Part shown: positions 7,363-15,026 of the stretch, in pieces | Position numbering within the stretch: the stretch's first letter is position 1 | Layout: each line of letters begins with the position of its first letter | Origin: Caproicibacterium amylolyticum | GTDB taxonomy: Bacteria > Bacillota > Clostridia > Oscillospirales > Acutalibacteraceae | Reading direction: 5' to 3' | Assembly (NCBI RefSeq): GCF_014467055.1 | Contig: NZ_CP060696.1 | Location: 1,116,001 to 1,180,000, forward strand | DNA: 64,000 nt | Program-made: the position numbers and the translations under genes | Notes under the pieces: model-generated | What the model was told of the DNA's origin: nothing | Seen by the model: only the letters and a program-made list of their open reading frames with translations | Database searches by the model: none

Positions 7363-8475
7363 ATGCAAACAGACTATTCTGAAAACAGCCTGCAGCCGAT
7401 TAACGAAAAATGGCGTAAATTTCAGTTAAAATCCATGTTTTGCTACACACTTTTAATACTTATCTGTGAATTTATCGGCTATTTTGTAATTAGTGGACTT
7501 AGTATGCTTGAGTGCAGTACATCAAAGTATTTTTTGAAATATCTTCTGTTCCCATCCGGCTGTAATATGCTGCTTACCATTTTTGCATGGCTGCTGTCTG
7601 AAAAAACTAAGGTCGCTGAAACTGCAAAAAACTACATCACCTGCCTGTCAATGGTGGGCATTGCTTTTGTAGTGTCCGTTGTGCATTGTGCTTTTGCGGG
7701 AGTTTATTCAGTGTTTTTGATCCCTGTAATTATGACAATGATTTACGGGGATTTTCGGCTTATCAGCGTTACATCATTGTGCAGCGTTGTACTAAACTGG
7801 GTCAGCGCGATGTACATACGGTGGGATGCTTCTAAAAAACAAACTGCGGATTTAGCTGCCGATTTTATGTTGTCGCTGTTTCTGCTGGGCGGAGTTTTTG
7901 TTGCCTGCGTGGTGATTATTCGTTTTGAAAAAGAGAAGCAGCAAACAATTGCACACAGTGAGCAGGAACGCAGCCGATTGCAGCAGGAACTGCTGCGCGA
8001 CCACCTGACGGGGGTGTACAATCGGCTTGCCTTGACTAATGCACTGGAAAATCTCTGTGCGCCGGAAACAGGCAGTTTCTTCATTGCAATGATGGATATT
8101 GATGATTTTAAGTCAATTAATGATACAGAGGGACATTTAGAGGGGGATGCAGTACTGCGGCACTTGGGTGAGGTCCTGACTAAGGACTGCCCGGACGCGA
8201 TGCCGGTACGTTTTGGCGGCGATGAATTTAGTGTATTGTTTCACGAAAGGAAAAGGGAAGAAGTGCTTTCCGAGCTGAAAAAAGTGCAGAAAGATTTTGC
8301 ACAGTATGGGGGATTGTGTCAAGGAACGCTGCGTCCAACTCTCAGTATTGGTTTGGCAGAGTGGCAGCAGAATATGCTGCCGGAAGAATTGATGCGCTGT
8401 GCAGATGAAGCACTCTATGAATCAAAAATGGGCAAGAAAAACCGGCTGACCGTTTATTCTTCGGAAAAGAAGTAA
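7363..8475 (+). CDS. Membrane-anchored diguanylate cyclase (GGDEF domain)
   Basis: Makes the second messenger cyclic di-GMP from two GTP. About six hydrophobic segments (residues about 25-190) form a membrane sensor region, followed by a short coiled helix (EKEKQQTIAHSEQERSRLQQ) and a C-terminal GGDEF domain from DHLTGVYNRLAL to the end. The active-site loop is RFGGDEFSVLFH, and MDIDDFKSINDTEGH carries the metal/GTP residues. The RxxD inhibitory site expected five residues before GGDEF is absent (CPDA there). I prefer ATG 7363, with GGAAGTGA 8 bases upstream, over an in-frame ATG at 7318 without a binding site. No EAL or HD-GYP partner is nearby. Confidence 0.9.
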   Translation: MQTDYSENSLQPINEKWRKFQLKSMFCYTLLILICEFIGYFVISGLSMLECSTSKYFLKYLLFPSGCNMLLTIFAWLLSEKTKVAETAKNYITCLSMVGIAFVVSVVHCAFAGVYSVFLIPVIMTMIYGDFRLISVTSLCSVVLNWVSAMYIRWDASKKQTADLAADFMLSLFLLGGVFVACVVIIRFEKEKQQTIAHSEQERSRLQQELLRDHLTGVYNRLALTNALENLCAPETGSFFIAMMDIDDFKSINDTEGHLEGDAVLRHLGEVLTKDCPDAMPVRFGGDEFSVLFHERKREEVLSELKKVQKDFAQYGGLCQGTLRPTLSIGLAEWQQNMLPEELMRCADEALYESKMGKKNRLTVYSSEKK

Positions 8476-8511
8476 TGTGTTAAGTCCTTTTTACAGATAC
8501 CTTTTGCAAAT

Positions 8512-8557
8512 AAATAGTCGTCCATGTCACACTGACTCGTGACATGGACGACTATTT
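8512..8557. terminator. Perfect 19-bp inverted repeat between convergent genes
   Basis: AAATAGTCGTCCATGTCAC and its exact complement flank a 7-nt loop, between the cyclase and the GNAT gene. A long T-run is lacking, but position and stem strength suit a bidirectional terminator. Confidence 0.7.
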
Positions 8558-8566
8558 GCTATATTA

Positions 8567-9001
8567 TTATAAAAACTTGCGGAAGTTAAACTGTGCTTTT
8601 TGCTTTGCATAACCGCATTGTTGGTAAAAAGCGTGCGCGCCAATGCGTGTTTCACCGGAAACTAAGCGAACACCGGCGGCACTGCTTTCTTGTGCCCAAT
8701 GTTCTACCGCGGAGAGGAGCATACGGCCAATGCCGTGCTTCTGCCATTCGGCAGCAACTGCAATGCCCATGATATTTTTCATATGCGGTGCATATAACAC
8801 GTCATAATTGCATGCATGAACATAGCCGACAACGTGCTGTCCTTGTACAGCAACGAAAATCTTATCTGAAGAACGGTTCAAAAGTGCGGCTAATTTTGTG
8901 CGTGTTTCATCAGGCGGAAAGTCATATCCAAGCTGTTCGCGGCTGAGTTTACAGATGCTTGTATAGCCCTCAGTGCGGGCTTCACGAATCTGTAGGTTCA
9001 T
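8567..9001 (-). CDS. GNAT-family N-acetyltransferase
   Basis: A 144-residue GNAT protein using acetyl-CoA. Motif A is visible as NIMGIAVAAEWQKHGIGRMLL (pattern V-x-x-x-x-Q-x-x-G-I-G), and motif B as AGVRLVSGETRIGAHAFYQQCGYA. The start ATG is preceded by AAAGGG. It lies 12 bases downstream of the HD-domain gene and is the last gene of a three-gene minus-strand operon. The acceptor substrate is not predictable. Confidence 0.85.
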   Translation of the reverse strand: MNLQIREARTEGYTSICKLSREQLGYDFPPDETRTKLAALLNRSSDKIFVAVQGQHVVGYVHACNYDVLYAPHMKNIMGIAVAAEWQKHGIGRMLLSAVEHWAQESSAAGVRLVSGETRIGAHAFYQQCGYAKQKAQFNFRKFL

Positions 9002-9013
9002 AGCAGTTCCCTT

Positions 9014-9604
9014 TTATTCCGTAAGCCAACCGCTGCTGACAGCGGTGTCCAGCATGTCAGTGCAGACAGGCCAAAGTTCCGGCATATTTTCCTGAATCAA
9101 ATGCAGACGTGCCTCCACCTGCCCGCGGTGAACGTGGTTCAGTTTCCAAGTGTGCCCGTCAGTTGCCATATTGTTGAGTACCGGCTGAAAACGGTCACAA
9201 CAGTTTGCAAAAACAGCATCCGGTGTTTTGCAGGTTTCAAATTCATCCCAGAGTGCGCGGTAGCTTTTGCACTGATCCTGCGGAAGAATGGCAAACAGTT
9301 TGTCAGCGGCAGCCGCTTCTCTCACTGTTTTGCTTTTGTAGCCCTCGGTATCGTAAGCAAAGGTATCTCCGGCATAAATTTCTACCAGGTCATGTGCCAG
9401 ACAAAGCTGCACGGTGTGGTCGCAGGAAATTCCCTGTGGTGCATATTCCTGCAGCAGGGTTGCCATCAACGCAATGTGCCAGCTGTGCTCCGCGTCGGTT
9501 TCTCTGCGGCTGCCGTCTGCAAGAAGTGTGTTTCGGTAGATGGTTTTCATTTTGTCGCATTCCATAGAAAAGGCGATTTGTTTTTGAAAGCGTTCGCTGT
9601 CCAT
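9014..9604 (-). CDS. HD-domain phosphohydrolase (YfbR/HDDC2-like)
   Basis: A 196-residue metal-dependent phosphohydrolase. HD-superfamily metal ligands appear in order: His in DAEHSWHIALMA, the His-Asp doublet in QLCLAHDLVEIYAGDTF, and a distal Asp around ANCCDRFQPVLNN. The order and ETDAEHSWH stretch match the YfbR/HDDC2 5'-deoxynucleotidase group, so nucleoside monophosphate dephosphorylation is likely but not proven. I chose ATG 9604, with GGGGG 7 bases upstream, over an upstream in-frame start overlapping the previous gene. It sits between a CFI-box protein and a GNAT gene with 20- and 12-base gaps. Confidence 0.8.
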   Translation of the reverse strand: MDSERFQKQIAFSMECDKMKTIYRNTLLADGSRRETDAEHSWHIALMATLLQEYAPQGISCDHTVQLCLAHDLVEIYAGDTFAYDTEGYKSKTVREAAAADKLFAILPQDQCKSYRALWDEFETCKTPDAVFANCCDRFQPVLNNMATDGHTWKLNHVHRGQVEARLHLIQENMPELWPVCTDMLDTAVSSGWLTE

Positions 9605-9624
9605 AAGCTTGCCCCCTGTTGAAA

Positions 9625-10515
9625 TTATGATAAATATTGCTGTTCCAAAGAAAGCATCATTTCTGTGTAGCGCTGCAGACAGCTTTGGTTCTGCCCGGCT
9701 GCTGCCTCCTGCATGCACGGCGAAATACAGTTCTGCCACAAAGAGCGGTAAATCTGCTCAGGATTCGGGGCAATGTTGATTGCAACTACAATTGAGGGCG
9801 CAAATGTGTAATATTCCTGAATCAGCAATGGTCCTTCTGACTGCCGGAGCATCCAGCTGTCGCGGAAGCGGCGAAGCGTCTGCAGTTCCGTACAGTCGTC
9901 AGGTTTATGTAGACTGTGGCAGACAGCAGTTGTAATGTAACAGCCCTTCCTGCGCCAGCCACCGTTGATTTTTTCAAAGCTGACGGGGTTCAGCGCTTCT
10001 TTGGGATATTTACTGTTCCAAAGCTGTAAAAAAGCACGCAGTACAATGGCCGCTTCCGGAACCGTGCTGTCGTGCAAAGCAGGAATCAGATAAACGGCGA
10101 CCATCATGCGGTAACGAAAGAACGCTGCACTCTTACTGCTGTGAACCTTGCGGTAATGCAGGTCATCTGTCATGCGGGAAAGCAGTGCTTGGGCAAATGC
10201 TTGGCAGTCTTCATCCTGCACACCCTGAAGTGCTTCCAGAGCAGTGTTTAGGCGACCGTTGTAGGAAGCGAAACAATCCGGGTAGTTTTTTTGTGTAAAG
10301 GCAGGTTCTTCTGCCTCAAAGCGAAAGAGGGCAGGGTCCAGCAGGGAAAGAGCCTGCTGCAAACGTTTTCCACCATCTGGTTCTGCGGCAGTAGGGGCAA
10401 ACAGAGCGGTTATATCAATGGGCTTTGCGCAGTACATACACACAACCTGCTCAATACCGACTGGCACCTGCAGTTCCAGCCCACAGTAGGGGCAGCGAAT
10501 CGGCTTATATTCCAT
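9625..10515 (-). CDS. Zinc-ribbon protein with C-terminal CFI-box domain
   Basis: A 296-residue protein. The N-terminus has a zinc ribbon, CPYCGLELQVP and CMYCAKPI (residues about 8-35). The middle is helical without recognised motif. The C-terminus has CYITTAVC followed by ELQTLRRFRDSWML and IQEYYTFAPSIVVAI, the signature of the CFI-box-CTERM domain found in many bacterial proteins of unknown function. The start ATG follows AAAGGAGG. It is first in an operon with the HD hydrolase and GNAT genes, behind its own promoter. No function can be assigned. Confidence 0.72.
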   Translation of the reverse strand: MEYKPIRCPYCGLELQVPVGIEQVVCMYCAKPIDITALFAPTAAEPDGGKRLQQALSLLDPALFRFEAEEPAFTQKNYPDCFASYNGRLNTALEALQGVQDEDCQAFAQALLSRMTDDLHYRKVHSSKSAAFFRYRMMVAVYLIPALHDSTVPEAAIVLRAFLQLWNSKYPKEALNPVSFEKINGGWRRKGCYITTAVCHSLHKPDDCTELQTLRRFRDSWMLRQSEGPLLIQEYYTFAPSIVVAINIAPNPEQIYRSLWQNCISPCMQEAAAGQNQSCLQRYTEMMLSLEQQYLS

Positions 10516-10558
10516 GCGGTGCCTCCTTTTCAGGTAACAAAGATTATGTAACCTTTTA

Positions 10559-10587
10559 AGTATAGCAGACCCAATGTTTAAAAACAA
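10559..10587 (-). promoter_or_regulatory. Promoter of the CFI-box/HD/GNAT operon
   Basis: Minus strand TTGTTT (10582-10587), 17-bp spacer, TATACT (10559-10564). Confidence 0.6.
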
Positions 10588-10602
10588 CCCTGCTAATTAT
10601 AC

Positions 10603-11946
10603 TTAGGAATGCAGGCTTTGCATCCATTTCTTTTTCCGAAATATGATCAGAGAAATTGTTAGCCGGACGCATTCTTCCAGAGAAAGAATGAAATAGACCC
10701 ATGGAATCGGCAGATTCCAGACAAAGGCTGAAAGCAGCCCCAGCGGTACGCCGAAAGCCCACGTTCCGACGATGTCAATCCACATTACATATTTCGTTTT
10801 GCCGCCGCTGCGGAGTATACCGCCGCCTAAAACCATGTTCTGCACTTTAACAGGGGAGATAACCGCGTACGCAGTCAGAATTTGAACGGCTGTTGCTTTT
10901 ACTGCATCTTCCACCTGATAAATTTGAACATACAGTCCGCTTAACAGCAGCAGTAGGACAGAGAGCCCAACCGAACAATACAGACCGTATCGCATCAGTT
11001 TTTTGGATTCGTGATATGCCTGTTCATATCCATTACTGCCAAGCGTTTTCCCGATTATAATTCCGGCAGCTTGTGCCAAACCGGTTAAAGCACCTATCAT
11101 CAGTCCCTGAATTGGGTTCGTCAGTGTCATGGCCGCACAGCTTTGGGTGCCCATATGACCGTAGATGACAGCGTAGACATTTTCTCCAAGGCTCCACAAA
11201 AATTCAGTAATTAAAATTGGTATGAGAATCACAAGATACTGTTTCCTGCCAAGATTCCCAAGCTGAATTGTAAAGGGAATTTTTTTGTTTTGCTTTTTGT
11301 TGTATTTCAGCAGGAATATGAGGACAAATAGGAAGTTTGCGAGTTGTGCAATCACAGTCGCAAGTGCAGCACCGTTTACTCCCATGGGAGCAAAACCAAA
11401 TTTGCCGAAAATAAAGACATAGTTCAGCCCGGTGTTGATGACAGCGGCCAATATACTGGCATACAGCGGCAAACTGGCTTTTCCTCTGCAGCGAAGCAGC
11501 GTGGACAAAATTGTGGCGCCGGCAATCGGCAGATTTGTAAATGCCATGATCTGCAGGTAACCGGCCGCGGTTTGATTGGTTAATGGGTCAGAAGTGTACA
11601 TCTGCATGATTTGGCTGGAAAAAAAGACACACAGTACAGTAAATATAGCTGCAAGGCCCAGCGCAGCCAGCAGATTGATGTAAAAACTGCAGCGAATATT
11701 TTTTTCATCCTTTTTTCCTATGTATTGTGAAATCATAATACCGGCAACAGCAGCGATGGCTGAAACCAGAACCGAAAAAATGGATGAAAACTTGCTGGCA
11801 AGCCCGATTCCCGCAATGCTGGCGCTGCCAAGCTGTCCAATCATAATTTGGTCAATCATGCTGAAAGAGGACTGCAGCATGGACTGCAGAGTTACCGGGA
11901 CGGCAATGCTGCAGACGGTTTTCAAAAATTGATTTTCTTTGTTCAT
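10603..11946 (-). CDS. MATE-family multidrug/metabolite exporter
   Basis: A 447-residue, 12-segment antiporter of the MATE family in the cytoplasmic membrane. The first half has AVPVTLQSMLQSSFSMIDQIMIGQLGSASIAGIGLA, typical of the NorM/DinF branch, mirrored in the second half around PIQGLMIGALTGLAQAAGIIIGKTLG. I chose ATG 11946 (AAAGGA 6 bases upstream) giving MNKENQFLK; a further in-frame upstream extension lacks support. It lies downstream of the lacI-type gene on the same strand, with a perfect 12-bp palindrome in the gap, so repression by that regulator is likely. Substrate unknown. Confidence 0.9.
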   Translation of the reverse strand: MNKENQFLKTVCSIAVPVTLQSMLQSSFSMIDQIMIGQLGSASIAGIGLASKFSSIFSVLVSAIAAVAGIMISQYIGKKDEKNIRCSFYINLLAALGLAAIFTVLCVFFSSQIMQMYTSDPLTNQTAAGYLQIMAFTNLPIAGATILSTLLRCRGKASLPLYASILAAVINTGLNYVFIFGKFGFAPMGVNGAALATVIAQLANFLFVLIFLLKYNKKQNKKIPFTIQLGNLGRKQYLVILIPILITEFLWSLGENVYAVIYGHMGTQSCAAMTLTNPIQGLMIGALTGLAQAAGIIIGKTLGSNGYEQAYHESKKLMRYGLYCSVGLSVLLLLLSGLYVQIYQVEDAVKATAVQILTAYAVISPVKVQNMVLGGGILRSGGKTKYVMWIDIVGTWAFGVPLGLLSAFVWNLPIPWVYFILSLEECVRLTISLIIFRKKKWMQSLHS

Positions 11947-12027
11947 ATAAATTCCTTTCACCGACATAATGCTTTTGCTCGTGCGTGCACACATCGGGCA
12001 AAGAATTCAGTTCATGTTTTATGTCTG

Positions 12028-12039
12028 GAAAGCGCTTTC
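12028..12039. promoter_or_regulatory. LacI-type operator candidate before the MATE gene
   Basis: GAAAGCGCTTTC is a perfect palindrome with the central CG typical of LacI/GalR operators, about 80 bases upstream of the exporter start. A weak promoter-like pair flanks it on the minus strand. Confidence 0.55.
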
Positions 12040-12139
12040 TGTAACATCTCCCTTTATTTTAAAGGGGGGAGGCAGAACATACAATAGGTTAAACGCGTAA
12101 CCCACAACAAATATGCGGTGCGGAATTTATGCAAGCTGC

Positions 12140-13159
12140 TTATTCTATAGTTTTAACGCTCTTTCGCTTTACAAGAGTAACGGGAAGCGTTATGGTGGTT
12201 CCTTCTGCTTCGCCGGATTTTAGTTGTGCTAAGGTTTTCAGTGCCAGCCTGGCTCTTTGTGCTCCGTCCTGCTTTATTGAAGTTAATGCGGGCACTACCT
12301 GCTGGCAAATTGGAGTATCGTCAAAGCCGATGATTGAAATATCCTCCGGAATACGGATCTCCTGTTCCTGCAGAAACTGCATCAGGTCTACTGCGTAATA
12401 GTCCGAAACTGCAAAAACGGCGGTATATTTTTTTAATGTTTCAAGATGTGTGCCGTAAAAAATCCGGCGCTCCGTTTTTGCCATTGGAATCTGCATAAAG
12501 TCAGTATTTGCAGCTCCGAAGCCTTTTTGAAAGCCTTGGTATCGGCTCAAATCCATGCAGATTCCATTATCGGAAATGCAAAGTGCTTTTTTGTGGCCAA
12601 GCTGTTTTAAATAAGTTCCCGCCTGAAAACCGCCGTCAAAATTATCGACGATTAAATTGCAGATTCGTCCCGGTGTTTTAAAATAGCCATCGTACACAAC
12701 AAAAGGAACGTGCATAGCTTCCCGCAGTTTATTGAAATCCTGTTCGCAAAAACCAATCAGGACCATGCCTTCAAGGTTCCACATGGAAGCAAACCGCACG
12801 ATATCGGTTATGGCGGTCGTTGTCTTTACCATCATGAAGTACCCTGCTGCTTCAATTTCCGCGGATAGAAAATTGAGCGATGATGCGATGAAAACATCTT
12901 CAAGAACATGTCCTTCGTATTTTTCATGGTTATTGATGACGACACCGATAATCCTGGAGTCGTTTTGTGCCAAAAGAATACCTGCCATGCTGGGAATGTA
13001 CTGCCGCTTTTCTAAAAGCTCCTGCACGCGGCCAACGGTTTCGTCAGATATTTTTTTTGTTTTTCCATGTATGACATTGGAGACCGTGGCAGTGCTTACT
13101 CCAAGCTCGTCCGCAATGTCGCAAATACGAACGCGCTGTGTTTGATTGGGCTGTTCCAA
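12140..13159 (-). CDS. LacI/GalR-family transcriptional regulator
   Basis: A 339-residue repressor. The N-terminal helix-turn-helix is VRICDIADELGVSTATVSNVIHGK (residues about 9-32) with a hinge helix after EKRQYIPS. The rest is a periplasmic-binding-protein-like effector domain, with RIIGVVINNHEKYE at its start and ISIIGFDDTPICQQVVPALTSI near its end, the usual LacI landmarks. The TTG start has GGAGG 7 bases upstream. The adjacent downstream MATE gene, with a LacI-type palindrome in front of it, is the best target candidate. Effector unknown. Confidence 0.92.
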   Translation of the reverse strand: MEQPNQTQRVRICDIADELGVSTATVSNVIHGKTKKISDETVGRVQELLEKRQYIPSMAGILLAQNDSRIIGVVINNHEKYEGHVLEDVFIASSLNFLSAEIEAAGYFMMVKTTTAITDIVRFASMWNLEGMVLIGFCEQDFNKLREAMHVPFVVYDGYFKTPGRICNLIVDNFDGGFQAGTYLKQLGHKKALCISDNGICMDLSRYQGFQKGFGAANTDFMQIPMAKTERRIFYGTHLETLKKYTAVFAVSDYYAVDLMQFLQEQEIRIPEDISIIGFDDTPICQQVVPALTSIKQDGAQRARLALKTLAQLKSGEAEGTTITLPVTLVKRKSVKTIE

Positions 13160-13293
13160 TGTGTATCCTCCTTTTTAAAAATCATTTGCTCCAGCAGAAT
13201 TTCATTATACATGAGTGCAGAACGTTGTGTAAGGTGATTTAGCAAATTGTGCAGATAAAAAAGAATGGGGCAGAAGCTTGTTTAAAATATAAA

Positions 13294-13328
13294 AGCCGGT
13301 CAGAAACATTTTGCGTTTCCGACCGGCT
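13294..13328 (-). terminator. Terminator of the DUF134-NifX gene
   Basis: AGCCGGTC/GACCGGCT with an inner GAAAC/GTTTC stem, followed on the minus strand by TTTTATATTTT. Confidence 0.85.
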
Positions 13329-13363
13329 GGTTTGCGTTGCTGTATAAAAGATGTGTTGTGCTT

Positions 13364-14158
13364 TTAGGATTCGGAACAGTGATGTTCGCCGCAGCCATGC
13401 TCCCCGCAGGAGCCTTCCGTGTGATGCTCTCCATGGTGATTGCACTGCACATTGGGGTTAAACTGAAGGCTGCCCGTTAGCAGATTTTCCACTGCTGCGT
13501 CAGCTTCACCGGAAACACCGCCATAAAGCTGAATCCCAGCTTCGGAAAGTGCCTGCTGAGCGCCGCCGCCGATACCGCCGCAGATCAGGACGGTTACACC
13601 GGCAGATTTCAAAAAGCCTGCCAGTGCACCGTGACCGCTGCCGTTGGTGTTTACCAGTGTGGATGCGGTGACTTTACCGTTTTCCACGTCGTAGAGTTTA
13701 AACTGTTCTGTGTGACCAAAGTGCTGAAAAATTTGTTCGTTTTCGTAAGTGACTGCAATTTTCATTGGAAATCCTCCTGTATGGGTTTGTGCGTGCTTGT
13801 TTTCAGTGTTTTTGGTTGTGCAGCTATGGTGCCTGCAGCGGCCGCAGCCGCAGCCCTGTGCACTGCCGTCACAAAGTACATAGTCACCGCCTTGAATGAA
13901 TAGTTCCTGCTGATTGACAAGACACTGTGCAAGTTTCACGCGTGCGCGGTTGTAAATAGCCTGCACCGTTGTGCGGGCAACATCCATTTGTGCTGCGCAC
14001 TGTTCCTGTGTTAAATTTTCCAGATCAATCAGCCGAATCGTCTCAAATTCATCCAGTGTCATGGTAATACTCGGTTGTGCAGCGGAAGTTTCCTTAGGAC
14101 CAAAGCGACCGCAGCCGGGCAGTGCGCAGATGCGGCGGCGTTTGCAGGGCCTTGGCAT
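13364..14158 (-). CDS. DUF134 helix-turn-helix / NifX-like fusion protein
   Basis: A 264-residue two-part protein. Residues 1-about 100 are a DUF134 (UPF0251) DNA-binding protein: MPRPCKRRRICALPGCGRFG, then a sigma-70-like HTH around LDLENLTQEQCAAQMDVARTTV (shown in part). A Cys/His-rich linker (GCGCGRCRHHSC) leads to residues 132-264, a dinitrogenase iron-molybdenum cofactor (NifX/NifB-like) domain, MKIAVTYENEQIFQHFGHTEQF through CGGIGGGAQQALSEAGI, with a His/Cys-rich tail. The two parts are commonly separate neighbouring genes. Here they form one frame, but AGGAGG precedes an internal ATG at 13765. Two identical palindromes cover the promoter, suggesting autoregulation. Probably metal or Fe-S related; no nitrogenase genes are present. 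Confidence 0.85.
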   Translation of the reverse strand: MPRPCKRRRICALPGCGRFGPKETSAAQPSITMTLDEFETIRLIDLENLTQEQCAAQMDVARTTVQAIYNRARVKLAQCLVNQQELFIQGGDYVLCDGSAQGCGCGRCRHHSCTTKNTENKHAQTHTGGFPMKIAVTYENEQIFQHFGHTEQFKLYDVENGKVTASTLVNTNGSGHGALAGFLKSAGVTVLICGGIGGGAQQALSEAGIQLYGGVSGEADAAVENLLTGSLQFNPNVQCNHHGEHHTEGSCGEHGCGEHHCSES

Positions 14159-14178
14159 ACTGCATCAGCTCCTTTTAT

Positions 14179-14233
14179 TGACATATGTCATTTATGATGC
14201 AGCCAGTATAACACGAATAATGACATATGTCAA
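14179..14233 (-). promoter_or_regulatory. Promoter with twin palindromic operators for the DUF134-NifX gene
   Basis: TGACATATGTCA occurs exactly at 14179-14190 and 14221-14232, 42 bp apart (four helical turns). The distal copy contains the -35 TTGACA (14228-14233); a 17-bp spacer leads to TATACT (14205-14210). The proximal copy lies downstream of the -10. Confidence 0.8.
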
Positions 14234-14270
14234 TAATAAATAATTCGGAATTTACGATTACGGATAAAAC

Positions 14271-14308
14271 AAAAAAGCTAGGAAATCCGCAGATTTCCTA
14301 GCTTTTTT
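14271..14308 (-). terminator. Terminator of the tRNA-Trp/Asp/Thr cluster
   Basis: AAAAAAGCTAGGAAATC pairs perfectly with GATTTCCTAGCTTTTTT across a 4-nt loop. Confidence 0.9.
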
Positions 14309-14310
14309 GA

Positions 14311-14386
14311 TGGAGCTGCTAATGCGATTCGAACGCATGACCTCATCCTTACCAAGGATGTGCTCTGCCAACTGAGCCATAGCAGC
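14311..14386 (-). tRNA. tRNA-Thr (anticodon GGT)
   Basis: A 76-nt cloverleaf: acceptor GCTGCTA/TAGCAGC, anticodon stem CATCC-TTGGTAA-GGATG with GGT, T-arm ATGCG-TTCGAAT-CGCAT, encoded CCA. Confidence 0.95.
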
Positions 14387-14389
14387 AAA

Positions 14390-14466
14390 TGGCGACTCGG
14401 AACGGGATCGAACCGTCGACCTCTAGCGTGACAGGCTAGCGTTCTAACCAGCTGAACTACCGAGCC
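14390..14466 (-). tRNA. tRNA-Asp (anticodon GTC)
   Basis: A 77-nt cloverleaf: acceptor GGCTCGG/CCGAGTC (one G-T pair), anticodon stem CTAGC-CTGTCAC-GCTAG with GTC, T-loop GTTCGATCC, encoded CCA. Three bases from tRNA-Thr. Confidence 0.95.
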
Positions 14467-14469
14467 ACA

Positions 14470-14545
14470 TGGCAGGGGCAGAAGGACTTGAACCCTCGGC
14501 ACGTGGTTTTGGAGACCACTGCTCTACCAACTGAGCTATACCCCT
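14470..14545 (-). tRNA. tRNA-Trp (anticodon CCA)
   Basis: A 76-nt cloverleaf: acceptor AGGGGTA/TGCCCCT (one mismatch near the base), anticodon stem GTGGT-CTCCAAA-ACCAC with CCA, T-loop GTTCAAGTC, encoded CCA. First tRNA of the cluster. Confidence 0.95.
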
Positions 14546-14586
14546 ATGTTGTGTATGCGTTGTGGTCATCCCCAAGCGCGAGATTA

Positions 14587-14615
14587 ATATTACCACGCGG
14601 GCGGACAAATGTCAA
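14587..14615 (-). promoter_or_regulatory. Promoter of the tRNA-Trp/Asp/Thr cluster
   Basis: Minus strand TTGACA (14610-14615), 17-bp spacer, TAATAT (14587-14592), preceded by the same AT-rich upstream segment as the tRNA-Ser pair. Confidence 0.85.
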
Positions 14616-14672
14616 CACTTTTTTGCGCTTTTTTGCAATATTTCGAAAAAAACGCTTTTCTGGAAACAGGGC

Positions 14673-14701
14673 TTGACAGAACTTTTTTGAATCTGTATAA
14701 T
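14673..14701 (+). promoter_or_regulatory. Consensus promoter of rpsU
   Basis: TTGACA, 17-bp spacer, TATAAT: a perfect sigma-A consensus 67 bases before the rpsU start. Confidence 0.9.
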
Positions 14702-14767
14702 ATTTGTTGTGTAACAGATATCGATTACAGATAACCCCTGCCTTTTGGCGGATGGGAGGGAAAATAC

Positions 14768-14944
14768 ATGGCTGAGGTCCGAGTAAAAGACAATGAGTCT
14801 CTGGACAGTGCTCTGCGCCGCTTCAAGAAGCAGTGTGCACGTTCCGGGGTCATTGCTGAGGTCCGCAAAAGAGAGGCTTACGAAAAGCCTTCTGTTCGGC
14901 GGAAGAAAAAATCCGAAGCAGCCCGTAAGCGTAAGTTTAAGTAA
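14768..14944 (+). CDS. rpsU: 30S ribosomal protein S21
   Basis: A small-subunit ribosomal protein involved in initiation-site selection. The 58-residue product begins [20 protein letters not shown] and ends in a basic tail ([15 protein letters not shown]), which is the full family length and pattern. GGGAGG lies 7 bases before the ATG. It has a perfect consensus promoter and its own terminator. Confidence 0.97.
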   Translation: MAEVRVKDNESLDSALRRFKKQCARSGVIAEVRKREAYEKPSVRRKKKSEAARKRKFK

Positions 14945-14976
14945 TTAAACTTTCACTTCGGTTTCTTAGGTACATG

Positions 14977-15003
14977 GAAAGCGGGCTTTGGGCCCGCTTT
15001 TTT
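14977..15003 (+). terminator. Terminator of rpsU
   Basis: AAAGCGGGC / GCCCGCTTT stem with a short loop and T-run, just before yqeG. Confidence 0.85.
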
Positions 15004-15026
15004 ATCGTAAAGAGAGGAGATTGTAC

